The translations under genes and the position numbers were made by a program. From positions 62,001-126,000 of the forward strand of contig CAJXUN010000002.1 in assembly GCA_913061475.1 (NCBI GenBank): a DNA stretch of 64,000 nucleotides. Reading direction: 5' to 3'. A model generated the notes under the pieces. It did no database searches. It was not told the DNA's origin and saw only the letters and a list, made by a program, of their open reading frames with translations. Positions 35,959 through 44,438 of the stretch are shown here, in pieces (the stretch's first letter is position 1; every line of letters starts with the position of its first letter). The stretch comes from an uncultured Colwellia sp. (GTDB taxonomy: Bacteria; Pseudomonadota; Gammaproteobacteria; Enterobacterales; Alteromonadaceae).

Positions 35959-36480
35959 ATGAATAAACACCCTTACTACTCGATAAATATAGAAAATGGT
36001 GCACGAATTATTTTAACACCGTGTCCAGGAACAAAAAGCGTTGAGTTAAACGAATCGCTAAAAGACCTGAAACAAGCAGGTGCAACAGTATTGTTGACAC
36101 TGATGTTTGATGAAGAGATGACAGAAAATCACATAGAGTTAATTCCTCAATTGTGCAAACAGCAACAAATTACTTGGTTACAGTTACCTATAGTCGATGA
36201 TGATGTGCCAAATAAAGCATTTGAAAAAAAATGGAAGCAATATCAAGCACTCATATTAGCCACCATTATCAATGGAGGCTGTGTAACAATTCACTGCAAA
36301 GGTGGTAAAGGAAGGACCGGATTAGTCGCGGCAATGATTTTAACTTGCTACGGCTGGCCAATTGAAAAGGTCATTAGCTGTATTCAAAATGTTCGGCCTG
36401 AAGCCTTAAAAGTCAAAGAACAATTAGCTTATCTCAGATATTTCTTAGAACAGAAAGAATGGGACCTTTATAAAAGCTGA
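35959..36480 (+). CDS. Tyrosine/dual-specificity-type protein phosphatase
   Basis: The 173-residue protein has the cysteine-phosphatase loop IHCKGGKGRTGLVAAMIL (HCxxGxxRT, Cys nucleophile and Arg), preceded by a general-acid Asp candidate in LPIVDDDVPNKAF. The family includes CDKN3-like and other small tyrosine phosphatases; the bacterial substrate is unknown. The start at 35959 gives a protein beginning MNKHPYYSINIENGARIIL. The frame stays open back to 35860, but that part is MITE sequence. The ribosome site (AGAAG) is weak. MITE C lies directly upstream and may carry or have displaced its promoter. Confidence 0.82.
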   Translation: MNKHPYYSINIENGARIILTPCPGTKSVELNESLKDLKQAGATVLLTLMFDEEMTENHIELIPQLCKQQQITWLQLPIVDDDVPNKAFEKKWKQYQALILATIINGGCVTIHCKGGKGRTGLVAAMILTCYGWPIEKVISCIQNVRPEALKVKEQLAYLRYFLEQKEWDLYKS

Positions 36481-37495
36481 TTCAGTCGATCTTTATTTTA
36501 ATCTCTGTGGGTTTAATTCCTCGCCGCTTACGGCGTAAGGAATTTACATTCAACTAATTAAGATACCCCTCTTCGCATAGCGAATTAGAACCTTGGCGCG
36601 GGCTAGTTCATATTTCATTAATTCGAATTGAAATAATGTCGTATCTAGTTAGACCGCGTTTCGAAATAATGACCACAAACTAACTAACCATATTTCACTG
36701 AAAGCGGTCAAGAATATTATTATTGTCTCTATTAATATAGTTATCAATTGGATTGGTGTATGTTACCTCGACTGACCAAAGAAATAAATTACTCTTAATT
36801 GATTAGCTTTCCAAAAGAAAAGGGAGATGGAGTTATTTCCAAAGGAGTATAATTTCAATCAATAATGAATAGGTTAAACTACGCTCAAGTCGGCACACAA
36901 GAGCTATCTCGGTTTGTGCCCCGAAGCGCCATAGAATCATAGAATTTAGTACCGAAAATCATATTAATCTAATGTCCGCTTTGGTATTTTCTAATCAAAT
37001 TCGAATTTTTTGACTTTATAGATTTCTGATGAAATTTAGAACAATTCTATTATCTAATACAGGGCTGATTTTCATCGGTTCAAATGTCACTAGATAAGCC
37101 AAGACTAAGGTCTTCTTTCGTATCAAAGTGAACACAAAACAAGGTTGTTTTACTCGTAAATTTAGATCGCTTTATGGCTAAAGTGCTCATTAGAAAGCAA
37201 TCTTATTTAGTGATTGGCCGTCTCAACCATTAATGAAGCTCCACTCGTTGCTCTGATATTCAGTATTATTTCCATCGAAAAAATCACCTATGTGAGAAAA
37301 ATATTTCACTTTATCGCCATCAGTAAAATGAATTTTCATTTATTACTAAAACTAGGCTTTAAAAGAAATTTTGTTTTTATGCTTTTGGTTTTTTTGGTTT
37401 AATTTTGCTATTAAGCTTAATTTGTTGGTTTTTTATTTTAAAAGCTAACAGTGGTGTTAAGATACTTTTATTCTGAAAAGTTGAGAGCACATAGC
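36481..37495. other. 1-kb gap without a recognised gene
   Basis: This is the largest gene-free stretch. An imperfect hairpin lies at 36515-36544 (AATTCCT/AGGAATT with inner GCCG/CGGC), near the end of the phosphatase transcript. TTCGC/GCGAA follows at 36572. AATGTCCGCTTTGG near 36970 recurs inverted in the other large gap. The only frame above 60 codons (37214-37402) starts with TTG without a ribosome site, and I do not call it. The region may be a decayed insertion. Confidence 0.4.
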
Positions 37496-39028
37496 ATGTC
37501 ATTAGAGCAATATTTTTTACCCTTTCGACAACAAGTCATCGGACAAAATTTACAGCATGAAATTAATGGTCGTAATCTCGATATTATTTATGCCGATTGG
37601 ACTGCTAGTGGCCGACTATATCAGCCTATTGAAGACTACTTAACCAATGAATTAGGCCCGTATGTCGCCAATACCCATACCGAGACTAATTTAACCGGTA
37701 GTGCGATGACCCATGCTTATCATGATGCTCAGCACATTATAAAACGCCATGTAAACGCCTGCGACAATGATGTGTTGATCACCTCTGGTGCCGGTATGAC
37801 TGACGTGGTGAATAAATTTCAACGTATTCTAGGCTTGCGTATTCCTGAGCGCATGCAAGCGCAAGTCACCTTTGCTGAAAATGAACGACCCGTGGTGTTT
37901 ATTACCCATATGGAGCACCACTCGAATCAAACGTCTTGGTATGAGTGTGATGTGACCTTGGAAATTGTTGAGCCTGACAATGATGGTTTACCGTCGCTCT
38001 CTCACTTAGCGCTTTTGTTAGAAAAATACCAAGACCGTACGGTTAAAATAGGCTCATTTTCTGCCTGTTCCAATGTTACCGGTATTAAAACACCGTATTA
38101 CCAACTGGCTGAAATTATGCATCAGCACGGCGGCTTATGTTTTATTGATTTTGCCGCATCAGCACCTTACGTCGATATTGATATGCATCCGAGCAATCCT
38201 AAACAAGCCTTAGATGCGATATATTTTTCACCACATAAGTTTTTAGGTGGCCCTGGCAGTTCAGGGGTATTGGTTTTCAATAAAGCCCTGTATAAAAATA
38301 AAGTGCCTGATCATCCCGGTGGCGGCACGGTTACTTGGACAAATCCTTGGGGCAAGCATAGTTTTTTTCATAATATTGAGATGCGCGAAGACGGCGGTAC
38401 GCCAGGTTTTTTACAGTGTATTAAAACCGCTTTAGCTATCAAGCTAAAAGATGCCATGGGCGTTGATAATATTCAGCAACGCGAAGCTGAAATAACTGAC
38501 TATGTCATGCAGCATTTAGCTAAAAATGAACGGGTAGTGATGCTTGAGCCTGAACTGCGTGAGCGTCTCGCTATCGTGTCTTTTTATGTGCCAGGCGCAC
38601 ACTATAATTTAGTGGTGCGATTATTGAATGATAAGTTTGGTGTGCAAACCCGTGGTGGCTGCTCATGTGCGGGTACTTATGGCCATATTTTATTAAATGT
38701 TGATCAAGATACCTCGGCAAAAATTACTCAACAAATTGATTTAGGTGATTTTGCTGAAAAACCTGGCTGGATCCGCGCGTCTTTTCATCCAACGACATCA
38801 GATGAAGAAGTCGCTTTTGTTGTTGATGCCATTAACCAAGTGACTGAAAATTTGTCGGTTTGGAGCAAAGAGTACCGCTTTAATCCAGCCACCGGTGATT
38901 ATGAGCATGGTAAACTCAATATTGAGTTTCCTAGCTTATCTAGCTTTAACGCGTTACCCGAAAATTTATTATCAACTAACGAAATAGCGCCTGAAACTCC
39001 ATCCATGCTGCGTAAATTTTTCGGTTGA
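37496..39028 (+). CDS. Class V aminotransferase-fold PLP enzyme (cysteine-desulfurase-like)
   Basis: The 510-residue protein has the fold-type I features YADWTASGRLYQPIEDYL, ETNLTGSAMTHAYHDA, HMEHHSNQTSWYE and IDFAASAPYVDIDM, with the PLP lysine in FSPHKFLGGPGSSGVL. A GGCSCAGTYGH motif later in the chain recalls the active-site cysteine loop of NifS/SufS-like enzymes. The exact reaction is not known to me. The start at 37496 has GAGAG upstream; an open GTG start at 37451 has no ribosome site. It stands alone. Confidence 0.82.
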   Translation: MSLEQYFLPFRQQVIGQNLQHEINGRNLDIIYADWTASGRLYQPIEDYLTNELGPYVANTHTETNLTGSAMTHAYHDAQHIIKRHVNACDNDVLITSGAGMTDVVNKFQRILGLRIPERMQAQVTFAENERPVVFITHMEHHSNQTSWYECDVTLEIVEPDNDGLPSLSHLALLLEKYQDRTVKIGSFSACSNVTGIKTPYYQLAEIMHQHGGLCFIDFAASAPYVDIDMHPSNPKQALDAIYFSPHKFLGGPGSSGVLVFNKALYKNKVPDHPGGGTVTWTNPWGKHSFFHNIEMREDGGTPGFLQCIKTALAIKLKDAMGVDNIQQREAEITDYVMQHLAKNERVVMLEPELRERLAIVSFYVPGAHYNLVVRLLNDKFGVQTRGGCSCAGTYGHILLNVDQDTSAKITQQIDLGDFAEKPGWIRASFHPTTSDEEVAFVVDAINQVTENLSVWSKEYRFNPATGDYEHGKLNIEFPSLSSFNALPENLLSTNEIAPETPSMLRKFFG

Positions 39029-39062
39029 ATACGCAAATGCTTGGGTGTATTTGGGTATTCAA
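39025..39062 (+). terminator. Hairpin after the class V aminotransferase gene
   Basis: TTGAATAC (39025-39032) pairs with GTATTCAA (39055-39062), with inner AAAT/ATTT pairing, and includes the stop codon. It has no T-run and lies between convergent genes. Confidence 0.4.
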
Positions 39063-39081
39063 GCTAACAGTGAAGTCGCAG

Positions 39082-39648
39082 CTAATTAAAAACCACCATC
39101 ATTTCGGCGGCTTCACAATGACAGTTATTATGGCATATTGGGCACTCGTAACCGGCTAAGCTAAGCTCGTGCCAACGGTCTGGATGGGTTTTTATTAGTA
39201 TGCCACCGCATTTGGTAAAATATTTTACCGCGCTATTACCCGGACTTTGTTTCCATAAGTGACTAACACCCGCGCGAGCACCTTGTTGCTTTGCCGCAAC
39301 AATTGAACGTTTTAATAGCTCGCCACCAATACCATGGCCACGATAATTTTCATCAACAGTATTACATTTGAAATAACATACGTGCTCAGCAGCTACAGGC
39401 CAAAGTTCAGTGGAACACCATTGGTCTATTTGCCACTGCTGAACGGCATAAGTAATACGAAACCCTACTAAGTGTTGTTCGTGATAAACCACAAAGCCGG
39501 CATTGATGCCATTTTTAAGCCCTTTATCATACCAAGCTTGCATGCTGGCTTGATCAAGGTAACCCTCACCATGAACTTGGGTTGCTAAGTGAATAACAGC
39601 TGTGAAGTCAGTTGGGGTTAATTGCTGATAATTAAGAGTTATGCTCAT
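39082..39648 (-). CDS. GNAT-family N-acetyltransferase with Cys-rich tail
   Basis: The 188-residue protein has the acetyl-CoA motif NYRGHGIGGELLKRSIVAA (around residues 100-115) and the following HLWKQSPGNSAVKYFTKCGG of GNAT enzymes. The last 20 residues contain CPICHNNCHC, four cysteines and two histidines in ten residues, which suggests a bound metal ion. Substrate is unknown. No clear ribosome site stands before the ATG. It is divergent from the FAD oxidoreductase gene. Confidence 0.82.
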   Translation of the reverse strand: MSITLNYQQLTPTDFTAVIHLATQVHGEGYLDQASMQAWYDKGLKNGINAGFVVYHEQHLVGFRITYAVQQWQIDQWCSTELWPVAAEHVCYFKCNTVDENYRGHGIGGELLKRSIVAAKQQGARAGVSHLWKQSPGNSAVKYFTKCGGILIKTHPDRWHELSLAGYECPICHNNCHCEAAEMMVVFN

Positions 39649-39763
39649 AAAGTTAACTTTTGTTTTTGCGATTGCAGCATTGTACTGTTTTTTCTGAGAT
39701 ACTTTAAGGGCATGATTTTATTAAGTGCCACGATAGCTAATTTACCGAATTTTGGAAGTGAAA

Positions 39764-41101
39764 ATGTACGATCCTTTGCATGATGTATCCCCTGGTTGTA
39801 ATGAAAAATATCCCGAAAGTTATTGGGCTAATGTTTCAGGTGTTGCGCCTGAGCATGACGGTGCCGTTATCGCCGATCTTGATGTTGACGTAGCCATTAT
39901 TGGCGCAGGATATACCGGTTTATCGTGTGCGCTGCATTTAGCGCGTGAGCATGGTATTAAAGCGCATGTTTTAGAAGCTAATCAAACCGCTTGGGGTTGC
40001 AGCGGCCGTAATGCCGGTTTTATTTTAAAGTCTTCAGGTCGTAAACCCTATGGTCAAATGGCCAAGCAATGGGGTGAAGAGGTTATGCGCGGCATTTATC
40101 AAGAAATGGCTGCAGGTGTTGATACCGTGAACAGCTTGATAAATGAAGGTATTGATTGCGATAAGCAAAGTGCTGGCTATATTAAAGTTGCTCATAAAGC
40201 CAATAAATTAAAAGAATTAGTTGAATTAGCTAAGCTACAACAAAAAATGTTTGGCTATGATGTTGAAGTACTGTCGCAAAGTGAAGTTCGTCAACAGTAT
40301 ATGGACGATCGCAATGCTTATGGCGCTATTCGTTATCAAGATGGTTTTGGCTTAAACCCGTTAAAACTTGCTTGGGGTTATCAAAAGTTGGCTCGTCAAG
40401 CTGGCGCAAAAGTGCATTGTGCAACACCGGTTACCAGTTGGCACTCAGAAGTTAACAAACAAATACTTCACACGCCTAATGGTATGGTCAAAGCACAAAA
40501 AGTGGTGATAGCGACGAACGGTTATACACCGAAAAATTTTCATGCTTTAACTACCGATAGAACCTTGCCGGTGCTTTCTCAAATTATCGTCACCGAGCCG
40601 TTAAGTGATGAACAAATTGCCGCCTGTAATTTTTTAACTTCAAATGTCGTTATGGACACCCGAGCTTTGAAATATTACTACCGAAAGTTACCGGACAATA
40701 GAATATTGTTTGGTGGTAGAGGGGCGATTACTGGCAAAAGTGCTGATGATCCTTATTACGCGCAGCGTTTACTGTCGGTGCTTAAAAGCAGTTTTCCCGC
40801 GCTAGCTAAGATAAATTACAGTTACGCATGGTCAGGTTGGATTTGTATGGCGCTTGATGACTTGCCCCATATTTATCAAAATGAGCAAAAATCGGTATTT
40901 TATAGCATGGGCTATTGTGGCAGTGGTGTGTCGTTTTCGGTGCAGGCGGGCAAACGCTTAGCTGAAAAAGTAGCTGAAAAACCCGTACCTGACTTGCCTT
41001 TGTACAACAAAGCATTGCCGAAGTTTCCCTTTGCGCCGTTAAGGCGAGTAGGGCAGTGGGGCTATTTTCATTATGGTAAAATAAAAGACCAGTGGTTTTA
41101 A
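39764..41101 (+). CDS. FAD-dependent amine/amino-acid oxidoreductase (DAO family, PuuB-like)
   Basis: The 445-residue protein has an N-terminal FAD-binding loop, DVAIIGAGYTGLSCALHL, followed by CSGRNAGFILKSSGRK, and a C-terminal YAWSGWICMALDDLPHI and YCGSGVSFSVQAGKRLAEKV. This layout is that of DAO-fold oxidases such as gamma-glutamylputrescine oxidase, whose N-terminal ESYWA-type block is also present (YPESYWANV). The true substrate is not determined. The start at 39764 follows GGAAGTGAAA; a TTG at 39752 overlaps that site. Confidence 0.85.
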   Translation: MYDPLHDVSPGCNEKYPESYWANVSGVAPEHDGAVIADLDVDVAIIGAGYTGLSCALHLAREHGIKAHVLEANQTAWGCSGRNAGFILKSSGRKPYGQMAKQWGEEVMRGIYQEMAAGVDTVNSLINEGIDCDKQSAGYIKVAHKANKLKELVELAKLQQKMFGYDVEVLSQSEVRQQYMDDRNAYGAIRYQDGFGLNPLKLAWGYQKLARQAGAKVHCATPVTSWHSEVNKQILHTPNGMVKAQKVVIATNGYTPKNFHALTTDRTLPVLSQIIVTEPLSDEQIAACNFLTSNVVMDTRALKYYYRKLPDNRILFGGRGAITGKSADDPYYAQRLLSVLKSSFPALAKINYSYAWSGWICMALDDLPHIYQNEQKSVFYSMGYCGSGVSFSVQAGKRLAEKVAEKPVPDLPLYNKALPKFPFAPLRRVGQWGYFHYGKIKDQWF

Positions 41102-41114
41102 CTGGTCTATTTTA
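41080..41114. terminator. Bidirectional terminator between convergent genes
   Basis: GACCAGT (41087-41093) pairs with ACTGGTC (41101-41107), extended by A-rich sequence on the left and T-rich on the right. It includes the stop codon of the oxidoreductase gene. Confidence 0.75.
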
Positions 41115-41142
41115 TCTGGCTATTAGTCAGCTTATGCCAGTA

Positions 41143-42096
41143 TTAGTCTACGCGGTTAGTGCGCAAACCTTGTTTAAATGCGCTGATATTTTCGGCGACT
41201 AAATCAAGCAACGCTTGCTGTGCTTGTTGACTTGCCCAAGCAATATGAGCAGTAATTCTTAATTTATCTGACTGAGCCGCTAATAGGATATGATCTTTAG
41301 GCGGCGGCTCTTGCTCCAATACATCTAACATAGCACAAGCTAATTGCTTGGTGTGTAAGGCATCGAGCAGATCTTGGTTATTAATTAAAGCCCCTCGGGC
41401 GGTATTAATCAGGATAGCGCTTGGCTTCATTTTTGAAAAAACTTCAGCATTAAACAATCCTTGTGTTTTTGTTGTTTGCGGACAATGTAAGCTAATAATG
41501 TCAGCTTGTTCAATAGCGCTTAAAAAGTCGATGCGCCCCGGTCTTATACTCTCTGTGTTAGGCCGCTCAGCGATTAATACCTGCATGTCAAAAGCGCTAG
41601 CAATATCAGCGACCTTTTTTCCCAGTGCACCATAACCAATAATTGCGATAGCCTTGCCAGCGAGTTCATTGCTGCCATTACCGTGTAAGCAAAAGGTTGC
41701 ACTCTTCTGCCATAAACCATGTTGGCAATTACCATTATGATGTTCAACTTGACTGTAATAAGCCAGTAGTTGGGAAAAAACATATTGCGCCACTGAATTT
41801 TTTGCATAACCACTGACATGGGTTACGGCAATGTTAAGCTCTCGCGCAGCTTGAATATCAACATTATTAATACCGGTTGCTGTGATGCAGATGAGTTTTA
41901 ATTGGGGTAATTGGTTAAGTATTTCGCGGGTAAGTTCGACTTTATTGGTTAAAATTATCTCAGCGTTCTGGCAACGGGCAATTATTTGCGCGGGCGACGT
42001 TGTTGTATATAAAGTTAATTCATCAACCGTTTGATTTAATGATGAAAGGTTGAGGCCTTGGCTAAAGGTTTGATAATCTAAAAATACGGTTTTCAC
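41143..42096 (-). CDS. D-2-hydroxyacid dehydrogenase (glycerate dehydrogenase-like)
   Basis: The 317-residue NAD-linked enzyme has IAIIGYGALGKKVADIA (Rossmann GxGxxG), LHCPQTTKTQGLFN, the catalytic Arg in INTARGALINNQDLLDAL, the Glu in LDVLEQEPP and the His in ITAHIAWAS. The catalytic triad is therefore complete. The overall look is closest to HprA-type glycerate or hydroxypyruvate dehydrogenases. It is convergent with the FAD oxidoreductase and stands alone. Confidence 0.87.
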   Translation of the reverse strand: MKTVFLDYQTFSQGLNLSSLNQTVDELTLYTTTSPAQIIARCQNAEIILTNKVELTREILNQLPQLKLICITATGINNVDIQAARELNIAVTHVSGYAKNSVAQYVFSQLLAYYSQVEHHNGNCQHGLWQKSATFCLHGNGSNELAGKAIAIIGYGALGKKVADIASAFDMQVLIAERPNTESIRPGRIDFLSAIEQADIISLHCPQTTKTQGLFNAEVFSKMKPSAILINTARGALINNQDLLDALHTKQLACAMLDVLEQEPPPKDHILLAAQSDKLRITAHIAWASQQAQQALLDLVAENISAFKQGLRTNRVD

Positions 42097-42180
42097 AGCG
42101 CTAGCTCAGATGAAATTATTTGGCTAGCTTAGCGTAATTCGATGAATTGATCGATGATATCCTTGATGATTACTAATAGA

Positions 42181-42213
42181 AAAACGCCAGAGTAATATTT
42201 ACTATGGCGTTTT
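42181..42213. terminator. Terminator after nnrS
   Basis: AAAACGCCAGAGTAA (42181-42195) pairs with TTACTATGGCGTTTT (42199-42213), one mismatch, with a three-base loop and T- or A-rich ends on both strands. It lies downstream of the minus-strand nnrS-type gene, which would use it. Confidence 0.8.
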
Positions 42214-42278
42214 ATTATGAACATTGTTTTTCGTATTGTTTCTAGCGTCGTTATTAGCAAACGTATGCTTTAAACAGC

Positions 42279-43484
42279 TTAACCTGGACGGCCATCAGCT
42301 CGTGATTTTATCAGCATAGGGCCATAAAAAATCACAAATAATCCAAAGCTAATAAACCAAAGCAAAGCGCTAATATCAATAAACATCAGGGTGTTTTCTG
42401 GCCAGCCCCACGGGCCAAAACTTCTGACGACACTGGCTAGCACCATTGAAATAAAGGCTAATGACATCAATTTAGGCGGTTGCAAGGCTCTGCCTGTATG
42501 GCCTAACGAAACCCGTGAAATCATCGCGAGAATAACACCGCCGATACCCCCAATGGTGAGTAAATGCCAAATGTGATTACTAGGTATTTCAGGTAGTAAA
42601 TAACTTAACCCCAGTAATATTAAGCCAAAAGCCAGAGCTTTAATTGAAAAGTGTAGCGACCATAATAATGGCACGCCTAGGGTTATCCACGGACGCCATC
42701 TTAACCAACGAATGGCTTGAAAAATACCGGCAACAATTAATATAACACCCATATATAAATGGTTTACGCCAATAAGTGGATGCAGTAACAACAATATAGT
42801 GATGAGCGCTAATGCGCCATTGGTTACTTTATCGAGCCAAGGTAACGGTACTGCTTTTGTGGTTTGCGTGCCATTGGCTGTGAACATCGGTGCAACACGG
42901 CCCGCCATGACTGAAATCAGTAAAGTCACTAACATAACACCGGCATAGCCAGCATATTGCGTAGATACTGACGCGGGGTAATATATACTTGCGTGCATCT
43001 CGGCATTTGCGATAGTGAAAATAGTTAATAAGGGGACAAAAAATAAATTGCGATATTGTTTAATCGCCCATATTGGTTTCGCCAGTACAAAAGCAACACA
43101 AGGTAAAAATGCTAAATCTACCATAGTGCTTAGCATAGGGGCCAATAGATTTGGAAATAGTAAGCTTACTCTGCCTAATAACCAAAGAAGAAATAAGCCC
43201 ATTAAAAGCTTACCTTTAACGCCTGGAAGTCCGGTCCAATTTTGTACCGCCGTTAACAGAAAACCTGCAACGATGGCACAACCAAAACCAAAAATCATTT
43301 CATGAATATGCCACCAGTAGCCACCACCTAAAGGTTGCAGGTTCAATGCGCCACGATAGAGCATTAGCCATAATAAAATGGCGACAACGCTAAATAAAGC
43401 TCCGGCTAGAAAGAAAGGACGAAAACCTAACCTAAATAAGGGGGTTATTTGTTGTTCTTTTTCTAAATCGGTAATTTGCATCAT
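42279..43484 (-). CDS. NnrS family heme/copper-containing membrane protein
   Basis: NnrS proteins protect against nitric-oxide stress, though the mechanism is unsettled. The 401-residue product has about twelve hydrophobic segments and the family blocks LFRLGFRPFFLAGALFSV, WWHIHEMIFGFGCAIVAGFL (with candidate metal-ligand histidines), AVQNWTG, and HLLTIGGIGGVILAMISRVS with LGHTGR. I chose the ATG at 43484 after AAAGG; the frame opens 14 codons earlier. No denitrification genes are nearby. Confidence 0.88.
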   Translation of the reverse strand: MMQITDLEKEQQITPLFRLGFRPFFLAGALFSVVAILLWLMLYRGALNLQPLGGGYWWHIHEMIFGFGCAIVAGFLLTAVQNWTGLPGVKGKLLMGLFLLWLLGRVSLLFPNLLAPMLSTMVDLAFLPCVAFVLAKPIWAIKQYRNLFFVPLLTIFTIANAEMHASIYYPASVSTQYAGYAGVMLVTLLISVMAGRVAPMFTANGTQTTKAVPLPWLDKVTNGALALITILLLLHPLIGVNHLYMGVILIVAGIFQAIRWLRWRPWITLGVPLLWSLHFSIKALAFGLILLGLSYLLPEIPSNHIWHLLTIGGIGGVILAMISRVSLGHTGRALQPPKLMSLAFISMVLASVVRSFGPWGWPENTLMFIDISALLWFISFGLFVIFYGPMLIKSRADGRPG

Positions 43485-43592
43485 ACTGCAGCCTTTGGTA
43501 TTTATGTGTTGACGATGATAAAGCACTCTAGATTAATTACTTTGCCGTATATCAAGTAATTGAACATTGAGTGAAAGTTACTTTGATTATTG

Positions 43593-43838
43593 CTAAGATA
43601 CCGGCAATTCTAATTCAACAATTTGCTCAGAAATTAATTCAAGTTTTTCTGACATCAACGCTTGGGCATCATATAAACCGCGATTGTAGTAAACTGCGCC
43701 CAATTCTTGAGTAAAAAAGTCCAGTAAAAAATCGGCATCAAACTGCCCTAAGTCTTGCTCTAATTCTTTCGCAAAATAACGCTGTAATTTGTCGATAAGT
43801 AATGATTTCTCTAATGCGGTAAATTTTATTGCTGACAT
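43593..43838 (-). CDS. DUF2164 family protein
   Basis: The 81-residue acidic protein matches the DUF2164 pattern as I remember it: KLQRYFAKELEQDLGQFDADFLLDFF followed by ELGAVYYNRGLYDAQAL. The function is unknown. There is no membrane segment. It precedes nnrS on the same strand with about 108 bases between them. Confidence 0.75.
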   Translation of the reverse strand: MSAIKFTALEKSLLIDKLQRYFAKELEQDLGQFDADFLLDFFTQELGAVYYNRGLYDAQALMSEKLELISEQIVELELPVS

Positions 43839-43917
43839 AGGGGCACTTTTCCATTTGGGTCTGTTAATAATTTATATATTATACTTATTCTATCAATACT
43901 CACTTAAGTCAGATACT

Positions 43918-44049
43918 GTGAAGAAATCGTCGTTTAAACAATGGTGGCATACCGACTGCCAATTTTGTCGTAAATCTAGAATGATCATTTTTTGGTTAAT
44001 TTTGATGTTGATCGCCGATAGCCTTTGGTTTGGCTTGATCATTCATTAA
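43918..44049 (+). CDS. Predicted 43-residue single-pass membrane protein
   Basis: From GTG at 43918 the frame encodes 43 residues: a basic start with a CxxC pair (WWHTDCQFCRKSR), then one hydrophobic span (MIIFWLILMLIADSLWFGL) and IIH. The frame is open further upstream to 43789, but that part lies over the start of the DUF2164 gene on the other strand. The ribosome site is weak. It lies 31 bases before iscX and could be cotranscribed. I do not recognise a family. Confidence 0.45.
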   Translation: MKKSSFKQWWHTDCQFCRKSRMIIFWLILMLIADSLWFGLIIH

Positions 44050-44080
44050 AGATCTGAATATATAAATAATGAGGTAGGCC

Positions 44081-44281
44081 ATGAGTTACCGTTGGACAGA
44101 TTCACTCGATATCGCACTCGATCTAATTGAAGTACACCCTGATGTTGACCCGATGCAATTACATTTTCCACAATTAATGCAGTGGGTGCTGGCATTAGAA
44201 AACTTTGATGATGACCCAAAACATTGTGGTGAACGCGTACTAGAGGCTATTCAATTAGCTTGGATCTCCGAAGCGGATTAA
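44081..44281 (+). CDS. iscX: IscX (YfhJ), iron-sulfur assembly accessory protein
   Basis: IscX is a small acidic protein that binds IscS and iron and tunes cluster assembly. The 66-residue product has YRWTDSLDIALDLIEVHPDVDP near the start and WVLALENFDDDPKHCGERVL, matching E. coli IscX across its length. The SD GAGGTAGGCC is good. In relatives it closes the isc operon; here no other isc gene is near. Confidence 0.95.
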   Translation: MSYRWTDSLDIALDLIEVHPDVDPMQLHFPQLMQWVLALENFDDDPKHCGERVLEAIQLAWISEAD

Positions 44282-44438
44282 GTATTTTTCGCTTGCTAAA
44301 TTGGGGAATAGCGCATTAAAGCTAAGCGTTTATGTTATATCACTTTTCAAAAGATGATATTTGACTATAATGTGGCCATCGTTATTCTTGTGATGAATTT
44401 TCGCCATTCACTTAAAATATAAAGAACTTACTTCAATT

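Noticed and set aside
37214-37402. 62-codon hydrophobic frame in the 1-kb gap
   Set aside because: It starts at TTG with no ribosome site, matches no family I know and is in A/T-rich sequence where such frames arise by chance.
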